A DNA stretch of 64,000 nt, from positions 1 to 64,000 of the forward strand of contig JBFMDX010000006.1 of NCBI GenBank assembly GCA_040753795.1. Direction: 5' to 3'. Each line of letters begins with the position of its first letter. Position 1 is the stretch's first letter. The notes under the pieces are model-generated. The model made no database searches. It was given only the letters and a program-made list of their open reading frames with translations, and was not told the DNA's origin. This stretch comes from Thermodesulfobacteriota bacterium. GTDB lineage: Bacteria > Desulfobacterota > Desulfobacteria > Desulfobacterales > Desulfosudaceae. The translations under genes and the position numbers were made by a program. Below, piece by piece: positions 33,531 through 42,776 of the stretch.

Positions 33531-33647
33531 CTGCGTCGCAAACGAGGATTGAAGGTGTTGCTGCGCAACATTTGAGGGGTTGAAGGCTTTTGTGGCCAAT
33601 TTTAAGCCGTTCCCAAATTCCTTGCGGTTCACTTGACCCCTTGGGCC

Positions 33648-34892
33648 CTATGTATTCCCCCCCACCCATTCGGCTACGATTTTTTCAAAATCCCCCGCGT
33701 TTTCAAACGTGAGGATTTTGTCCAGGACCTCTTTTTTAAAACCGCTGTCCTGCCAGAGCCGGGTACGAACGGATTCGCTGGTCAGAATTGCACGGGCCAG
33801 GTCTTCATCCCGGATAAACATTCCGACCGCTTTTTCGGAGGTCGTGATTTTGTAAAATAATCTTTCAATATTGGTGCCCGAGGTGTTCAGGTAGCCCTCA
33901 ATCGGCGGCCGGTTTCTGGCGATCAGATCAACCAGCCACTTTTCCCGCATCAGGGTTTCCAGGCAGATGATGTCCTCCAACGGTTTGTCTTCGATACAGG
34001 CCGCGACCGCCGGGCTGAAAGCCAGTACGGAAAAAACGCCGGTCACAGCCTGCTGAATGCTCTCAAAGGTCGTCTTATCCGCATGCACTTTCCTGACCAT
34101 ATCCTGCATGGCCCGGTCGTCAAAGACGATGTCAAGCACCCGCCGATCGACGATATATTCACCAATCCGGTTTTTAAAAATTTTGGCCACCTGGCCGGGG
34201 TCGCTGCCGGCGTTTTCAATCAGCTCCCGGTCCGGAGACTCGGCCCCGGCTTCGATATACTTCTGTTCCCTGACCATTCTTCTTATCCCCATGATGTTGA
34301 TATAGGGATAATGCCTGGACTCGATCCAGTCGGCCAGCCTGACAGGGACGTTACCGCCGGGACATCCCCGGTATTCAAACGTGATCCGGGTCTTGTCGCG
34401 GCCGAAATACTCAAGCAGATATTCACCGGAAAGCTCGGTGACCCGGTAATAGTTATCGGTGGAAGGGACCAGCGTCTGGTCGGAGAGACGAAAGGTGATT
34501 TCGGCCGTGCCTTTTTCCAGATCATAGACCGTATCGTTTTGAATAACCATATCCCGGTCCTGGAAAGGCGGCGGGGCGTCGACAATGCTGTAAAAGATTT
34601 TGGTGTTGAAATCGATATCCTGCAAAACCACCGCCTTCCGGCATCTGGCCACCCACCGGGGATAGGCCGGAATATCACGGATAACAGCGCCGATCACCTC
34701 CAGCCTGGCGTCCACAAACCCGAAGCCCCTGAAAGCGTGGGATCCGGTTCCTGGAATGTCCTTCTGGAAGACATCGATGCCGTCCCTGGTATAAAGATAC
34801 ATCCAGCCATCTTCGGCAGCGGCGAAAGCCGTCGGCAGCAACAGGCACGCGATAATCACGACCCCTGCCCGCGTAAAAACGCTATTCTTCAC
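33648..34892 (-). CDS. secreted START-domain (SRPBCC) protein
   Basis: A 414-residue exported protein. The frame opens at a TTG at 34928, but GTG at 34892 lies 11 bases after AAGGGAG and directly before a good signal peptide (VFTRAGVVIIACLLLPTAFAAA), so it is preferred. Residues ~40-210 match bacterial START domains, which bind lipids in a hydrophobic pocket (GIDVFQKDIPGTGSHAFRGFGFV, DAPPPFQDRDMVIQND). The C-terminal half is helical and unrecognised. It is convergent with the radical SAM gene and faces the second TRAP receptor. Confidence 0.78.
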   Translation of the reverse strand: MKNSVFTRAGVVIIACLLLPTAFAAAEDGWMYLYTRDGIDVFQKDIPGTGSHAFRGFGFVDARLEVIGAVIRDIPAYPRWVARCRKAVVLQDIDFNTKIFYSIVDAPPPFQDRDMVIQNDTVYDLEKGTAEITFRLSDQTLVPSTDNYYRVTELSGEYLLEYFGRDKTRITFEYRGCPGGNVPVRLADWIESRHYPYINIMGIRRMVREQKYIEAGAESPDRELIENAGSDPGQVAKIFKNRIGEYIVDRRVLDIVFDDRAMQDMVRKVHADKTTFESIQQAVTGVFSVLAFSPAVAACIEDKPLEDIICLETLMREKWLVDLIARNRPPIEGYLNTSGTNIERLFYKITTSEKAVGMFIRDEDLARAILTSESVRTRLWQDSGFKKEVLDKILTFENAGDFEKIVAEWVGGNT

Positions 34893-35112
34893 CGTGGATT
34901 TTACTCCCTTAAACGTCCCTCCGGGCAAAGTGCCGGACGCCCGTTGATGTTGAGGTTGGAATTAATGCCGGCATCGGGCCAAAAGGCGATTGTAACAACG
35001 GCCATAAACGGCACCGTACCATGGGCGCAGCCCGGTGATCAATCCTTACCTTTCATTTTCGAGGATTTTAGACGGCGCCGGGCGCCCCCCGTATTATCGC
35101 GCACCACCAAAA

Positions 35113-35163
35113 TGTACACTTGTACAAAAAAACTTGACAGATACCGTTGCCTTCCATTATACA
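35113..35163 (+). promoter_or_regulatory. promoter with upstream TGTACA palindrome for the second TRAP receptor
   Basis: TTGACA (35134-35139), 18 bases, TATACA (35158-35163), then a leader of ~70 bases to the ATG. Just before the -35 box lies TGTACA-CT-TGTACA (35113-35126), an inverted repeat of operator size. It could be a regulator-binding site between the divergent START gene and TRAP gene. Confidence 0.5.
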
Positions 35164-35232
35164 TTTAAGACGGTTTCCTTTTCGCGGCGGGTCAATGGCC
35201 ACAAAGGTCATAACTAATCAGGGGGGGGAATA

Positions 35233-36903
35233 ATGGGTATAATTTCACATAAATTCATCGGCTATCGAGCGGCATTGCTTTTTTTGACCATTGTGATGTT
35301 TGGCGCTGTTTCCTTTTCTTTCGCGGCGAACATGACCAGAGCCGAAATGCAGACGATTCTGGATGAGAGCATCAAGGCGCTGCTGACCGGCCAGCCTTTC
35401 AGCCCGACCCTGGAACAGAAACAACTGGTCTTAAGGAAAACATTTGAAGCCGGCGCGGTCAGCAAGGAACAACTGATCGCTATGGTGGAAAAATCCATGA
35501 TGCCGATGCTGGACGCATATCAGGACAAAACATCGGTGGCCGCTTTCAAGGAACTCCCCGCGCGCGTCGAAGCCCTGCTTTCCCCCTATATGGCCTGGCA
35601 GGAAGTCAAAGAGGCCGGATGGCGGATCGCGACCCCCCTGATCAATGAGAGCATCAAGGCCCTGCTGACCGGCCAGCCTTTCAGCCCGGACCTGGAGAAA
35701 AAGCAGCTGGTCGTGAGAAAGATGTTTGAAGCCGGCCTGATCACCAAACCGGAGTGCATTGCCATGGTGGAGGGATCGATGCTGCCGATCCTGGAAAATC
35801 ACCGGACCTCGCGGTACATTTTAAAAGATATCCCCAAGCGCGTGGAAGCGCTGCTTTCTCCCTATATGACCTGGGAGGAGGTCGAAGAGGCGGCCTGGAA
35901 GATGGGGTCGTCCCTGATCAAGGACGGGGATCAGATGATGCTCACCATCGGCACCCTGGCCCCGCCCGGCACGCCCTGGATCAATGTTCCCGAAACGGTC
36001 CTGCTTCCCCGGATCGCCCGCTTGAGCAACAATAAGGTTGTCGTAAAAGTTTACGGCGGCGGCGTCATGGGAGAGGATACCGACATATTGAGAAAAATGG
36101 ACATCGGCCAGCTGTCCGGCTGCGGCTGCACGGCCCTGGGCATTCTGGCGGCGTCTCCGGACACGTCGGTCCTGCTGCTGCCGGGTCTTTTCCGCAACTA
36201 TGACGAAGTGGATTATATCCTGGATAAATTCCGGAGAAGAATCGACAAGTCGTTTGAGGACCGGGGCTATATTCTGGGCGCTCTGATCGACACCGGCTTC
36301 TTTTACCTGTTCACCAAATACCCCATTACCGGCCTGGCCGACCTGAAAAAACAGAAACTGCTGACCTGGTTCGGCGAGGTTGAATCCACCTTCTACCAGG
36401 AACTCGGCATCGACGCCGCCACGCCCGTGGCCGTGCCGGAGACCATTTCTGCCTTAAGCACGGGCCTGGCCAACGCCAATCTGGCGCCGGCTGCCTGGAT
36501 GCTCGGCATCCAGGCCTACCAGTATGCCCGTTATTACTTCACGCCGCCCATGGTTTATTCTCCCGGCGCCATCATCGTCAGCGTGGCCACCAAGGAGAAG
36601 CTGCGCAAGCAGTTCGGCGTGTCCGAAACCCTGGCCTACAATGTTCAGGAGATGCTGATCTATGAAGTCAGCCTGCTGGAACCCCGCTGGAAAAAAGAGG
36701 TCCGGGATTTTGAGGCCAAAAGCCTGCAGGCGTTCCAGACCAAATGCGGCATGAAAGCCGTGCCCCTTTCCGCCGAAGACCAGAAAGTCCTGGAGCAGGC
36801 TTCCGCGCGGGTTGCCGAAAAACTGGCCGACAAGGCCTATCCCCGTGATCTTTTAAACGACATCCGGAAAGCCCTGGCGGAGTACCGGGCAGGACACCAA
36901 TAG
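35233..36903 (+). CDS. orphan TRAP transporter solute-binding protein, duplicated N-terminal module
   Basis: A 556-residue exported DctP-family receptor, paralogous to the one at 30301 (TLAPPGTPWINVPETVLLPRI, GGVMGEDTDILRKMDIGQLSG). It carries the helical N-terminal module twice: ESIKALLTGQPFSP appears at about residues 45 and 139, and the DNA (35365 and 35647, 282 bases apart) is nearly identical over ~40 bases, indicating a recent in-frame duplication of ~94 codons. The second copy resembles the single module of the paralogue more closely (HHRTSRYILKD). A signal peptide (residues ~10-30) and a strong SD (GGGGGGGAATA) are clear. No permease genes are visible. Confidence 0.82.
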   Translation: MGIISHKFIGYRAALLFLTIVMFGAVSFSFAANMTRAEMQTILDESIKALLTGQPFSPTLEQKQLVLRKTFEAGAVSKEQLIAMVEKSMMPMLDAYQDKTSVAAFKELPARVEALLSPYMAWQEVKEAGWRIATPLINESIKALLTGQPFSPDLEKKQLVVRKMFEAGLITKPECIAMVEGSMLPILENHRTSRYILKDIPKRVEALLSPYMTWEEVEEAAWKMGSSLIKDGDQMMLTIGTLAPPGTPWINVPETVLLPRIARLSNNKVVVKVYGGGVMGEDTDILRKMDIGQLSGCGCTALGILAASPDTSVLLLPGLFRNYDEVDYILDKFRRRIDKSFEDRGYILGALIDTGFFYLFTKYPITGLADLKKQKLLTWFGEVESTFYQELGIDAATPVAVPETISALSTGLANANLAPAAWMLGIQAYQYARYYFTPPMVYSPGAIIVSVATKEKLRKQFGVSETLAYNVQEMLIYEVSLLEPRWKKEVRDFEAKSLQAFQTKCGMKAVPLSAEDQKVLEQASARVAEKLADKAYPRDLLNDIRKALAEYRAGHQ

Positions 36904-37071
36904 CCGCGTGCCCAATCAAGGCGGATGCCGGAGCCCATGACCTATCCCCCCCGCATCGCCGTGACGATATGCGGGCCGAACAGGTTGATGTCCCTTATCC
37001 CCTTTGCGGCCTGCCGCCGCGACGATTGTCATCACGTCAGGCGTCTGTCCTGAAAGCCCCCGTAATGGACG

Positions 37072-37100
37072 TTGACATACGGTCCGGGCGCTGGTATAGT
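37072..37100 (+). promoter_or_regulatory. sigma70 promoter of the epimerase/glycosyltransferase operon
   Basis: TTGACA (37072-37077), exactly 17 bases, TATAGT (37095-37100): a near-consensus promoter about 65 bases before the epimerase ATG. The stretch 36904-37071 before it holds no recognised gene. Confidence 0.75.
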
Positions 37101-37170
37101 TTCAAATAAAAACAAAATCTTATCTGCTTTTAATAACTTTATTTTAAAATCTTGAAACGACGGTATCGAC

Positions 37171-38220
37171 ATGTCAATCAACTCCAACGGGACCACGCTG
37201 GGAGGCGGCAAACCCAACATGAGAAAGATCGTTGTGACGGGCTGCGCCGGCATGATCGGGTCCCATCTTGTTGACGAACTGGTGAAGTTTGAAAACGTAA
37301 CGGTGGTCGGCGTGGACAATCTTTCCTTCGGGCGCGTCGACAACATGGAGGAAGCGTTCAGCAGCGACCGCTTCACTTTTTACCGGGTGGACGTTCTCGA
37401 CCTGGAAGCGCTGAAAATCATCTGCTGCGGCGCGGATACGATTGTCCATCTGGCGGCATTAAAAAAAAGCGGCGAGGCGGACGCCAGCCTCCATACCCTG
37501 CGCGTTAACAGCCGCGGCACCGAGAATGTTTTCGATGTCGCCCGGATGTGGCGCTGCAAGGTCGTGCTTGCCTCCACCTCCGATGTCTACGGGATGGCCC
37601 CCGTGCCCCACACGGAGGACAGCGATCTGGTGCTTGGCCCCACCATGATCAAACGCTGGGCCTATGCCGTTTCCAAACTCTATGACGAGCAACTCGCCTT
37701 TGCCTATTTTAAGGACGAAGGCGTTCCCATCGTGATTCTGCGTTACTTCGGCGGCTTCAGCCCGCGATCAAACTTCAGCTGGAGCGGGGGGCATATCCCG
37801 ATTTTCATCGACGCGATATTGCGGAACGAACCGGTTAAAATACACGGTGACGGAACGCAGACGAGGTCCATGGCCGATGTCCGCGACCTGATTCGCGGCA
37901 CCATCACCGCCATCGGGCGGGAGCAGGCCGTCGGCCATATTATCAATCTTGGTAATGATGAAGAGATGAGCGTGCTCGACAGCGCCCGGATGATCGCCGA
38001 GGTGGTCAACGAAGAGACGGGCCTCCACCGGGAGATGAAAATCATTTATGTCCCCTTCGCGGAAATATTCGGGCAATACAAGGATATCATGCGCCGGCTG
38101 CCTGAGCTGACCAAGGCGCGTCGGCTTCTCGACTATGAACCGCGCTACCGGCTTCGCGAGGCGGTAAAGAACACGGTCAGAATCAAGTTCCAGCAGCTAA
38201 AAACGCAGGGGGCGATTTGA
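37171..38220 (+). CDS. NAD-dependent sugar epimerase/dehydratase (extended SDR)
   Basis: A 349-residue extended short-chain dehydrogenase of nucleotide-sugar metabolism. The NAD site is TGCAGMIGSHL (~23-33); the catalytic Tyr-Lys pair is in YAVSK (~164), with STSDVYG supplying the Ser. The C-terminal part has the sugar-binding segment HIPIFIDAILRNEPVKIHGDGTQTRSMADVRD. The start is uncertain: ATG 37171 lacks an SD and ATG 37219 (MRKIVVTG) has GGGAGG 13 bases upstream. It overlaps the GT2 start by four bases. Probably makes a sugar nucleotide for surface glycan synthesis. Confidence 0.85.
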   Translation: MSINSNGTTLGGGKPNMRKIVVTGCAGMIGSHLVDELVKFENVTVVGVDNLSFGRVDNMEEAFSSDRFTFYRVDVLDLEALKIICCGADTIVHLAALKKSGEADASLHTLRVNSRGTENVFDVARMWRCKVVLASTSDVYGMAPVPHTEDSDLVLGPTMIKRWAYAVSKLYDEQLAFAYFKDEGVPIVILRYFGGFSPRSNFSWSGGHIPIFIDAILRNEPVKIHGDGTQTRSMADVRDLIRGTITAIGREQAVGHIINLGNDEEMSVLDSARMIAEVVNEETGLHREMKIIYVPFAEIFGQYKDIMRRLPELTKARRLLDYEPRYRLREAVKNTVRIKFQQLKTQGAI

Positions 38221-39023
38221 CAACGACAACCGCCTCCCGGCCGCCGTCTGCCGCCGACACGTCCCGGCCGGTCCTTTACGTCATCATACCGGTCTTAAAC
38301 GAATCCGCCAATGTCGAAAGGCTCTGCGGAGATCTGGCGGATATGTGCCGCATCGCGGCGGCAGGCTTCGAATCACGTATCATCATCATCGATGACGGCA
38401 GCACCGACGATACCGCTGAACAATTTTTAAACAGCGGCCTGGGTTCCTCGCTGGTTCTTTTAAAGCACGAAACGAACCAAGGACCGGGCGCCGCCTTTCG
38501 TACCGCCTTTACCTGCCTTTCCCGGCGTCTCGCTGATCAGGACCTGGTCATGACCATGGAAGGAGACAACACCTCACAGACCGGTCTGTTCCAGAATATG
38601 CTGGTCCGTTTCCGACAGGGAGCGGATGTCATCCTGGCCAGCCCTTATGCGCCCGGTGGCAGCATGACCAATGTCGCCCGGCACCGGCTGGCCTTGAGCC
38701 ATGCGGCCAACCTCCTGGCGCGGGCCGTGCTGGGGTTGTGGAAAATCCGCACATTGAGCAGCTTCTATCGTCTGCATGCCGGATCGATTATCCGCAGGCT
38801 TCAGCGTATCCACGGCGATGGCATCATCGAATCGGATGGTTTTGAGTGGGCGGTCGAGATGCTTCACAAGTTGCACCTGGCAGGTGCCGGCATGGTTGAA
38901 GTCCCCATGAAAATGGATCTGTCGCACAGAAAAGGGAAAACCAAAATGAAAATTTTCAGGACCATAAAAGGATATTTCAGGGTTTTCCTCAACTCGAAAC
39001 AATATTCACGCCTTCACCGGTAA
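38217..39023 (+). CDS. family 2 glycosyltransferase (polyprenyl-phosphate type)
   Basis: A 268-residue GT2 protein resembling dolichyl/polyprenyl-phosphate glycosyltransferases: VIIPVLNESANVERL, IIDDGSTDDTAEQF, MTMEGDNTSQTGL. It starts at TTG (38217) overlapping the epimerase stop, which implies coupling. It lacks the C-terminal membrane pair found in many relatives. It may transfer the sugar made by the epimerase to a lipid carrier for the membrane protein that follows 17 bases later. Confidence 0.8.
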   Translation: MTTTTASRPPSAADTSRPVLYVIIPVLNESANVERLCGDLADMCRIAAAGFESRIIIIDDGSTDDTAEQFLNSGLGSSLVLLKHETNQGPGAAFRTAFTCLSRRLADQDLVMTMEGDNTSQTGLFQNMLVRFRQGADVILASPYAPGGSMTNVARHRLALSHAANLLARAVLGLWKIRTLSSFYRLHAGSIIRRLQRIHGDGIIESDGFEWAVEMLHKLHLAGAGMVEVPMKMDLSHRKGKTKMKIFRTIKGYFRVFLNSKQYSRLHR

Positions 39024-39040
39024 GCAGGTTATCGCGTCAC

Positions 39041-41020
39041 ATGGCGACCCATTCCCGAGGCTTCCGTTATTTTCCGGTTTTGCTCATTGCCTGCCTCCCG
39101 CTCCTGATAAGTGTAATACTGACACATTGCCTGTTCAATGCCGACTTGATGGACTATGTACCGACGACCCTTTGCCAGCGTTACAATGACGCCACCGATT
39201 ACTGGATGCAGACCCGGGCTTTTGCCACGGCAGGATTCGACAGCGGGTATTTCGGCCGCGAAGAGGACATCTCCAGGTGCCCCGGCATCCGCTTCGGATG
39301 GCAGAACTTCATCTCCTATGCCTATGGCCTGCCGGCTTATGTACTCGGCTGGGAGTTGTGGTCTTCCGCCGTGTGGAACCCCGTCCTTATCGGCGCCTGC
39401 CTGTTTTTCTTTCTCCGGGCAATACGGACCGGCCGTAAACGACTGATAACGGTTGGCCTGCTGACGGCGACCTTCTGGCCGCTGCTGTTTTTCCTGCCGA
39501 CAATGATGGCGGAGCCTTTTCATTACTGCATCGCCGTGCTGGCCGCCGCGGGCTTTGCCCGCGCGCTGTCTTCCGGCGGGAACGTGCGAAAGCGATACAC
39601 CCTGGCTACCGTGGCGCTCCTGTTCCTGGCCGCGGTTGCCCGTCCCAGCTGGCTGCCCCTGTTGTTTCTGTCGGTTTTCCTCGCTTATGAAACGATGCGA
39701 CCCAAGCAGTACCTGCTGGCCGCCGGCGGCGGCATGGTCCTGTGCGGTTTGAGTTACACCGTCTTTTCACTCATGATGCCGGATACGAGTACTTATTCGG
39801 CTGCCGGCGCCTTAATGGCAGGCACGGCCCACATCCGCACGATAACGACGAACCTGATTCAGAACATATTGCTGCTGGCAAAAGGGCCGGATTTTCTGAT
39901 CGCTTTCCGGATTCAGACCGGCGTTCTTCTGGCCGGATCAGCCGTCGCCCTGATCATGGCGCTGAAGGGTCATACCCATGAGCGGCGCAACGGAGTTCTG
40001 TCGCCCTTTCCGCTTGACGCGTTTATTCATTTTTTTAATCTCGCCTCCATCGTATTTCTCACCGTAGCGGCTTATACGACGGACAACTGGGGAGACTACA
40101 GAATCCTCTCGATCCACGTTCTTTTTTCCGCTCTGCTGGCCGCCGCCAGATGGAAAATAACGGCAATCCCTGTTTTCCTGGTGGTCGGCAACATCCTTCT
40201 TGCCCCCATGTTCATCAACGAATACCGCCTGTATCGAGGGCTTGAATTCACCTACGACAACTCCCGGCTGTCGGCATTCTACTCCCGGATACGGCCCCAT
40301 ATTCAGTACACCCCCGGGGCAGATCCCTGGGACAACACGCTGCTCTATGGCGGCCTGGTCAACTTTTTCCCTACGGAGTTGATTGCCCTGCCCGCCGGTT
40401 TCGGGCTTCGCATCATCGTTGTGCCGCAAAACCTCCGCTTTCCCGTTCATTCGCGCTATATCCTTCTCGACAACAGCTATTACCTGGACTGGATCGCACA
40501 GAAAGAACGTCTCTTCTTTCTGACGAAAACCACCACCGGCGACCTTTATTATTGCCTGCATGAAAACGAATCTCCGTTTGCTGAAGACGGCCGGTTAAAG
40601 GGCGACCCGGATAATCCTGACCTCTCCTGCTGGCTCGGGGATGCTTATATGGAATGGGACCGTACTGATGACGCCATCCCGTATTACCGGAGAGCCCTTG
40701 CGCACGCCCCCGGGATGTACCACGCCCTTTTCAACCTGGGCCTGTGTTACGGCAAAAAAGGAGACGATGAAGCTTCCGGAATGTACTTCGAAAAGGCGAT
40801 CGAGCGCAATCCGGACCGGCCTGAACCTTACTACAACATTGCCTGCATTCATGCCAGATCCGGAAGAACTGACGAGGCCATTGCCTGGCTCAGAAAAAGC
40901 ATCGAAAAAGGATATTGCAACTGGCCGTTATTGAGAACCGACGGCGATCTCGACAACATCAGGGGGACGGCTTTTTACGAGCTGTTACTACGAGACGCGG
41001 ACGACAAACAAGGGCCTTGA
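39041..41020 (+). CDS. multi-pass membrane protein with C-terminal TPR repeats
   Basis: A 659-residue protein. Residues ~10-400 carry about ten membrane segments, with a large first extracytoplasmic loop that holds acidic residues (NADLMDY, QRYNDATDYW), as in GT-C-fold lipid-sugar transferases. Residues ~530-630 are three TPR units (ALFNLGLCYGKKGDDEASGMYFEKAIERNP). The operon context (epimerase, GT2) makes a glycosyltransferase of the ArnT/GT-C type likely, but no known active-site motif is certain. The C-terminal TPR would lie on one side of the membrane as a protein contact surface. Confidence 0.6.
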   Translation: MATHSRGFRYFPVLLIACLPLLISVILTHCLFNADLMDYVPTTLCQRYNDATDYWMQTRAFATAGFDSGYFGREEDISRCPGIRFGWQNFISYAYGLPAYVLGWELWSSAVWNPVLIGACLFFFLRAIRTGRKRLITVGLLTATFWPLLFFLPTMMAEPFHYCIAVLAAAGFARALSSGGNVRKRYTLATVALLFLAAVARPSWLPLLFLSVFLAYETMRPKQYLLAAGGGMVLCGLSYTVFSLMMPDTSTYSAAGALMAGTAHIRTITTNLIQNILLLAKGPDFLIAFRIQTGVLLAGSAVALIMALKGHTHERRNGVLSPFPLDAFIHFFNLASIVFLTVAAYTTDNWGDYRILSIHVLFSALLAAARWKITAIPVFLVVGNILLAPMFINEYRLYRGLEFTYDNSRLSAFYSRIRPHIQYTPGADPWDNTLLYGGLVNFFPTELIALPAGFGLRIIVVPQNLRFPVHSRYILLDNSYYLDWIAQKERLFFLTKTTTGDLYYCLHENESPFAEDGRLKGDPDNPDLSCWLGDAYMEWDRTDDAIPYYRRALAHAPGMYHALFNLGLCYGKKGDDEASGMYFEKAIERNPDRPEPYYNIACIHARSGRTDEAIAWLRKSIEKGYCNWPLLRTDGDLDNIRGTAFYELLLRDADDKQGP

Positions 41021-41070
41021 CATTCGGGTCCGCGGGGGCACAGCTTACGCCAAGCGCCTTCAGTGCCCTT

Positions 41071-42405
41071 TTATATGAGCTGATATTCTTTTTCCCTGAA
41101 CAACCTCAGACAGACGTCGACCACGCCTTCGTGATAAAGGGCCCCCCGGTTCTTCTCGATCTCCTCGAGGGCGGCCGCCATCCCCAATGCGGCCCGATAG
41201 GGGCGATGGGTGGCCATGGCCTCCACCACGTCCGCCACCGACATGATGTACGATTCCATGAGAATACCATCGCCTTTCAGATTCCCGGGATACCCCGTGC
41301 CGTTTAGCCGCTCGTGATGCTCCCGGACGATTCTGGCCACGGGCCAGGGGAAGTCAATCTCCTTGAGGATCTCGTATCCTTTTTCGGGGTGCGTCTGAAG
41401 GATACCGAATTCATGCTCCGTTAGCTTGCTCGGCTTGCTCAAAATGCCTGCCGGAATCGATATCTTGCCGATATCATGAATGGTGGCGGCCACCCGGAGT
41501 CCCTCGATCCGGTCGTGAGAGAGTCCCATCTCCCTGGCTATGGCGCAAGCCAGATCCGCCACCCGTCGCTGATGACCGGCGGTATAGGGATCGCGTGTTT
41601 CCACGATGGAGGCGATCGCCCGGACGGTTTGCTCCAGCGCCTTTCTCAACCGGTCGACGCTTTCCTTGCGGTCGGTGATATCCTCGATAATCCCCTCATA
41701 ATAACGCGCCCGCCCGTTCTCATCCCGAACCGCGTGCATGGTCCGGGAAACCCAGATGACACTCCCGTCCTTCTTGCGAAACTGGACTTCACGATTTTTC
41801 GCGAACCCCTGCTGTTCGATGATTTCAAACACCCTGGCGCGTTCCTCGGGATCGACGTACAACTGGCCGGCGATGTTGGTTACGCCGGCAATCAGATCCG
41901 CGGGGGAATCGTATCCGAGGATGCGGGCCATGGACTGATTGGCGATGATGAACCGCCCTCCGGGGGTAGACTGATAGATGCCTTCCTGGGCATACTCGAA
42001 AAGGCTGCGGTATCGTTCCGCCATCTGCTTGCGCTCGGTGATATCGCGGACGATACTTCGAAACCCCACCGACCGGCCTGGCATATCCGTCATCAGTGAG
42101 ACCGACGCCTCGATATATCTTCTGGTTCCGTCCTTTCTGATGATCAGCCAGTCGACGCCTTCGTCGGGTTCGCCGGTCCGGTAAACCTTGTTGTAGGCCT
42201 GAAAAATTTTCTTCCGGGTATGTTTATCCGTATAATGCCGGTAATTCATTCCCATAAGCTCTTCACGGGAATAACCGAGGATGCGGCATACGGAATCATT
42301 AAAGAAAATCAAGTTGCCGGCCAGATCCAATTCAAAATAGCCGTCACGGATATTCTGAAGAATATTTTGGAGACGCTCCTCGTTTTTACTCTTACTCAAC
42401 ATCAT
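41071..42405 (-). CDS. PAS-PAS-HD-GYP c-di-GMP phosphodiesterase
   Basis: A soluble signalling protein. The frame opens at GTG 42453, but ATG 42405 follows GGAAAG by six bases and is preferred (444 residues). Two PAS domains (each ending in a PAC motif, GFRSIVRDITERK and YYEGIIEDITDRK) precede an HD-GYP domain with HDIGK and EHHERLNGTGYPGNLKGD intact, so it should hydrolyse c-di-GMP. No membrane segment: it likely senses an intracellular cue. It converges on the TPR membrane protein. Confidence 0.88.
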   Translation of the reverse strand: MMLSKSKNEERLQNILQNIRDGYFELDLAGNLIFFNDSVCRILGYSREELMGMNYRHYTDKHTRKKIFQAYNKVYRTGEPDEGVDWLIIRKDGTRRYIEASVSLMTDMPGRSVGFRSIVRDITERKQMAERYRSLFEYAQEGIYQSTPGGRFIIANQSMARILGYDSPADLIAGVTNIAGQLYVDPEERARVFEIIEQQGFAKNREVQFRKKDGSVIWVSRTMHAVRDENGRARYYEGIIEDITDRKESVDRLRKALEQTVRAIASIVETRDPYTAGHQRRVADLACAIAREMGLSHDRIEGLRVAATIHDIGKISIPAGILSKPSKLTEHEFGILQTHPEKGYEILKEIDFPWPVARIVREHHERLNGTGYPGNLKGDGILMESYIMSVADVVEAMATHRPYRAALGMAAALEEIEKNRGALYHEGVVDVCLRLFREKEYQLI

Positions 42406-42532
42406 GGCAGGCTTTCCGGCAACAATGATTTCTCTGGCTACGGGCTTCCGCACCTCATCTTGTCCGCACCTTGATAACAGAATTTATCCGAAAGGTAAAC
42501 ATCCCCGGAAGTTCCCAGCGGGGTATGGTTCC

Positions 42533-42688
42533 GGAATTTTCACTTCCCTGATGTCCAAGGGCGCCGGACGTCAGAAATCCCTGTGCCGACTTCCGGATAT
42601 TGAGATGGACCTGCTCCTGGGAGACCATTGCGGCGTCATCACAGGCAAGACACCCGTTCAGGATTTTATCCGCTCGTGGCTCAAGTAA
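42533..42688 (+). pseudogene. 3' remnant of a metallo-beta-lactamase hydrolase gene
   Basis: Reading in frame to the TAA at 42688 gives GIFTSLMSKGAG... then MDLLLGDHCGVITGKTPVQDFIRSWLK. The intact MBL protein at 46574-47248 ends with IHPSLLSDRADYQASL... ADLLLEGHYGVVRGKEAVRDFIRSFIE: the same pattern over ~50 residues. No MBL active-site sequence precedes it, so this is a decayed copy. Confidence 0.75.
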
Positions 42689-42704
42689 AAAACCGGTTTT
42701 TTTC

Positions 42705-42764
42705 TTGACAGACGCGTGATATCCCGGCATAAAAGTAAACGATAAATACAAAAAACGTTTACTT
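42705..42764 (+). promoter_or_regulatory. TetR-gene promoter with inverted-repeat operator
   Basis: TTGACA (42705-42710), 17 bases, CATAAA (42728-42733). Overlapping the -10 end and the start site is AAGTAAACG (42733-42741) and its perfect inverse CGTTTACTT (42756-42764), spaced 14 bases, 13 bases before the tetR ATG. Position suggests autoregulation by the TetR protein. Confidence 0.65.
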
Positions 42765-42776
42765 AGGGGTCGTCCA

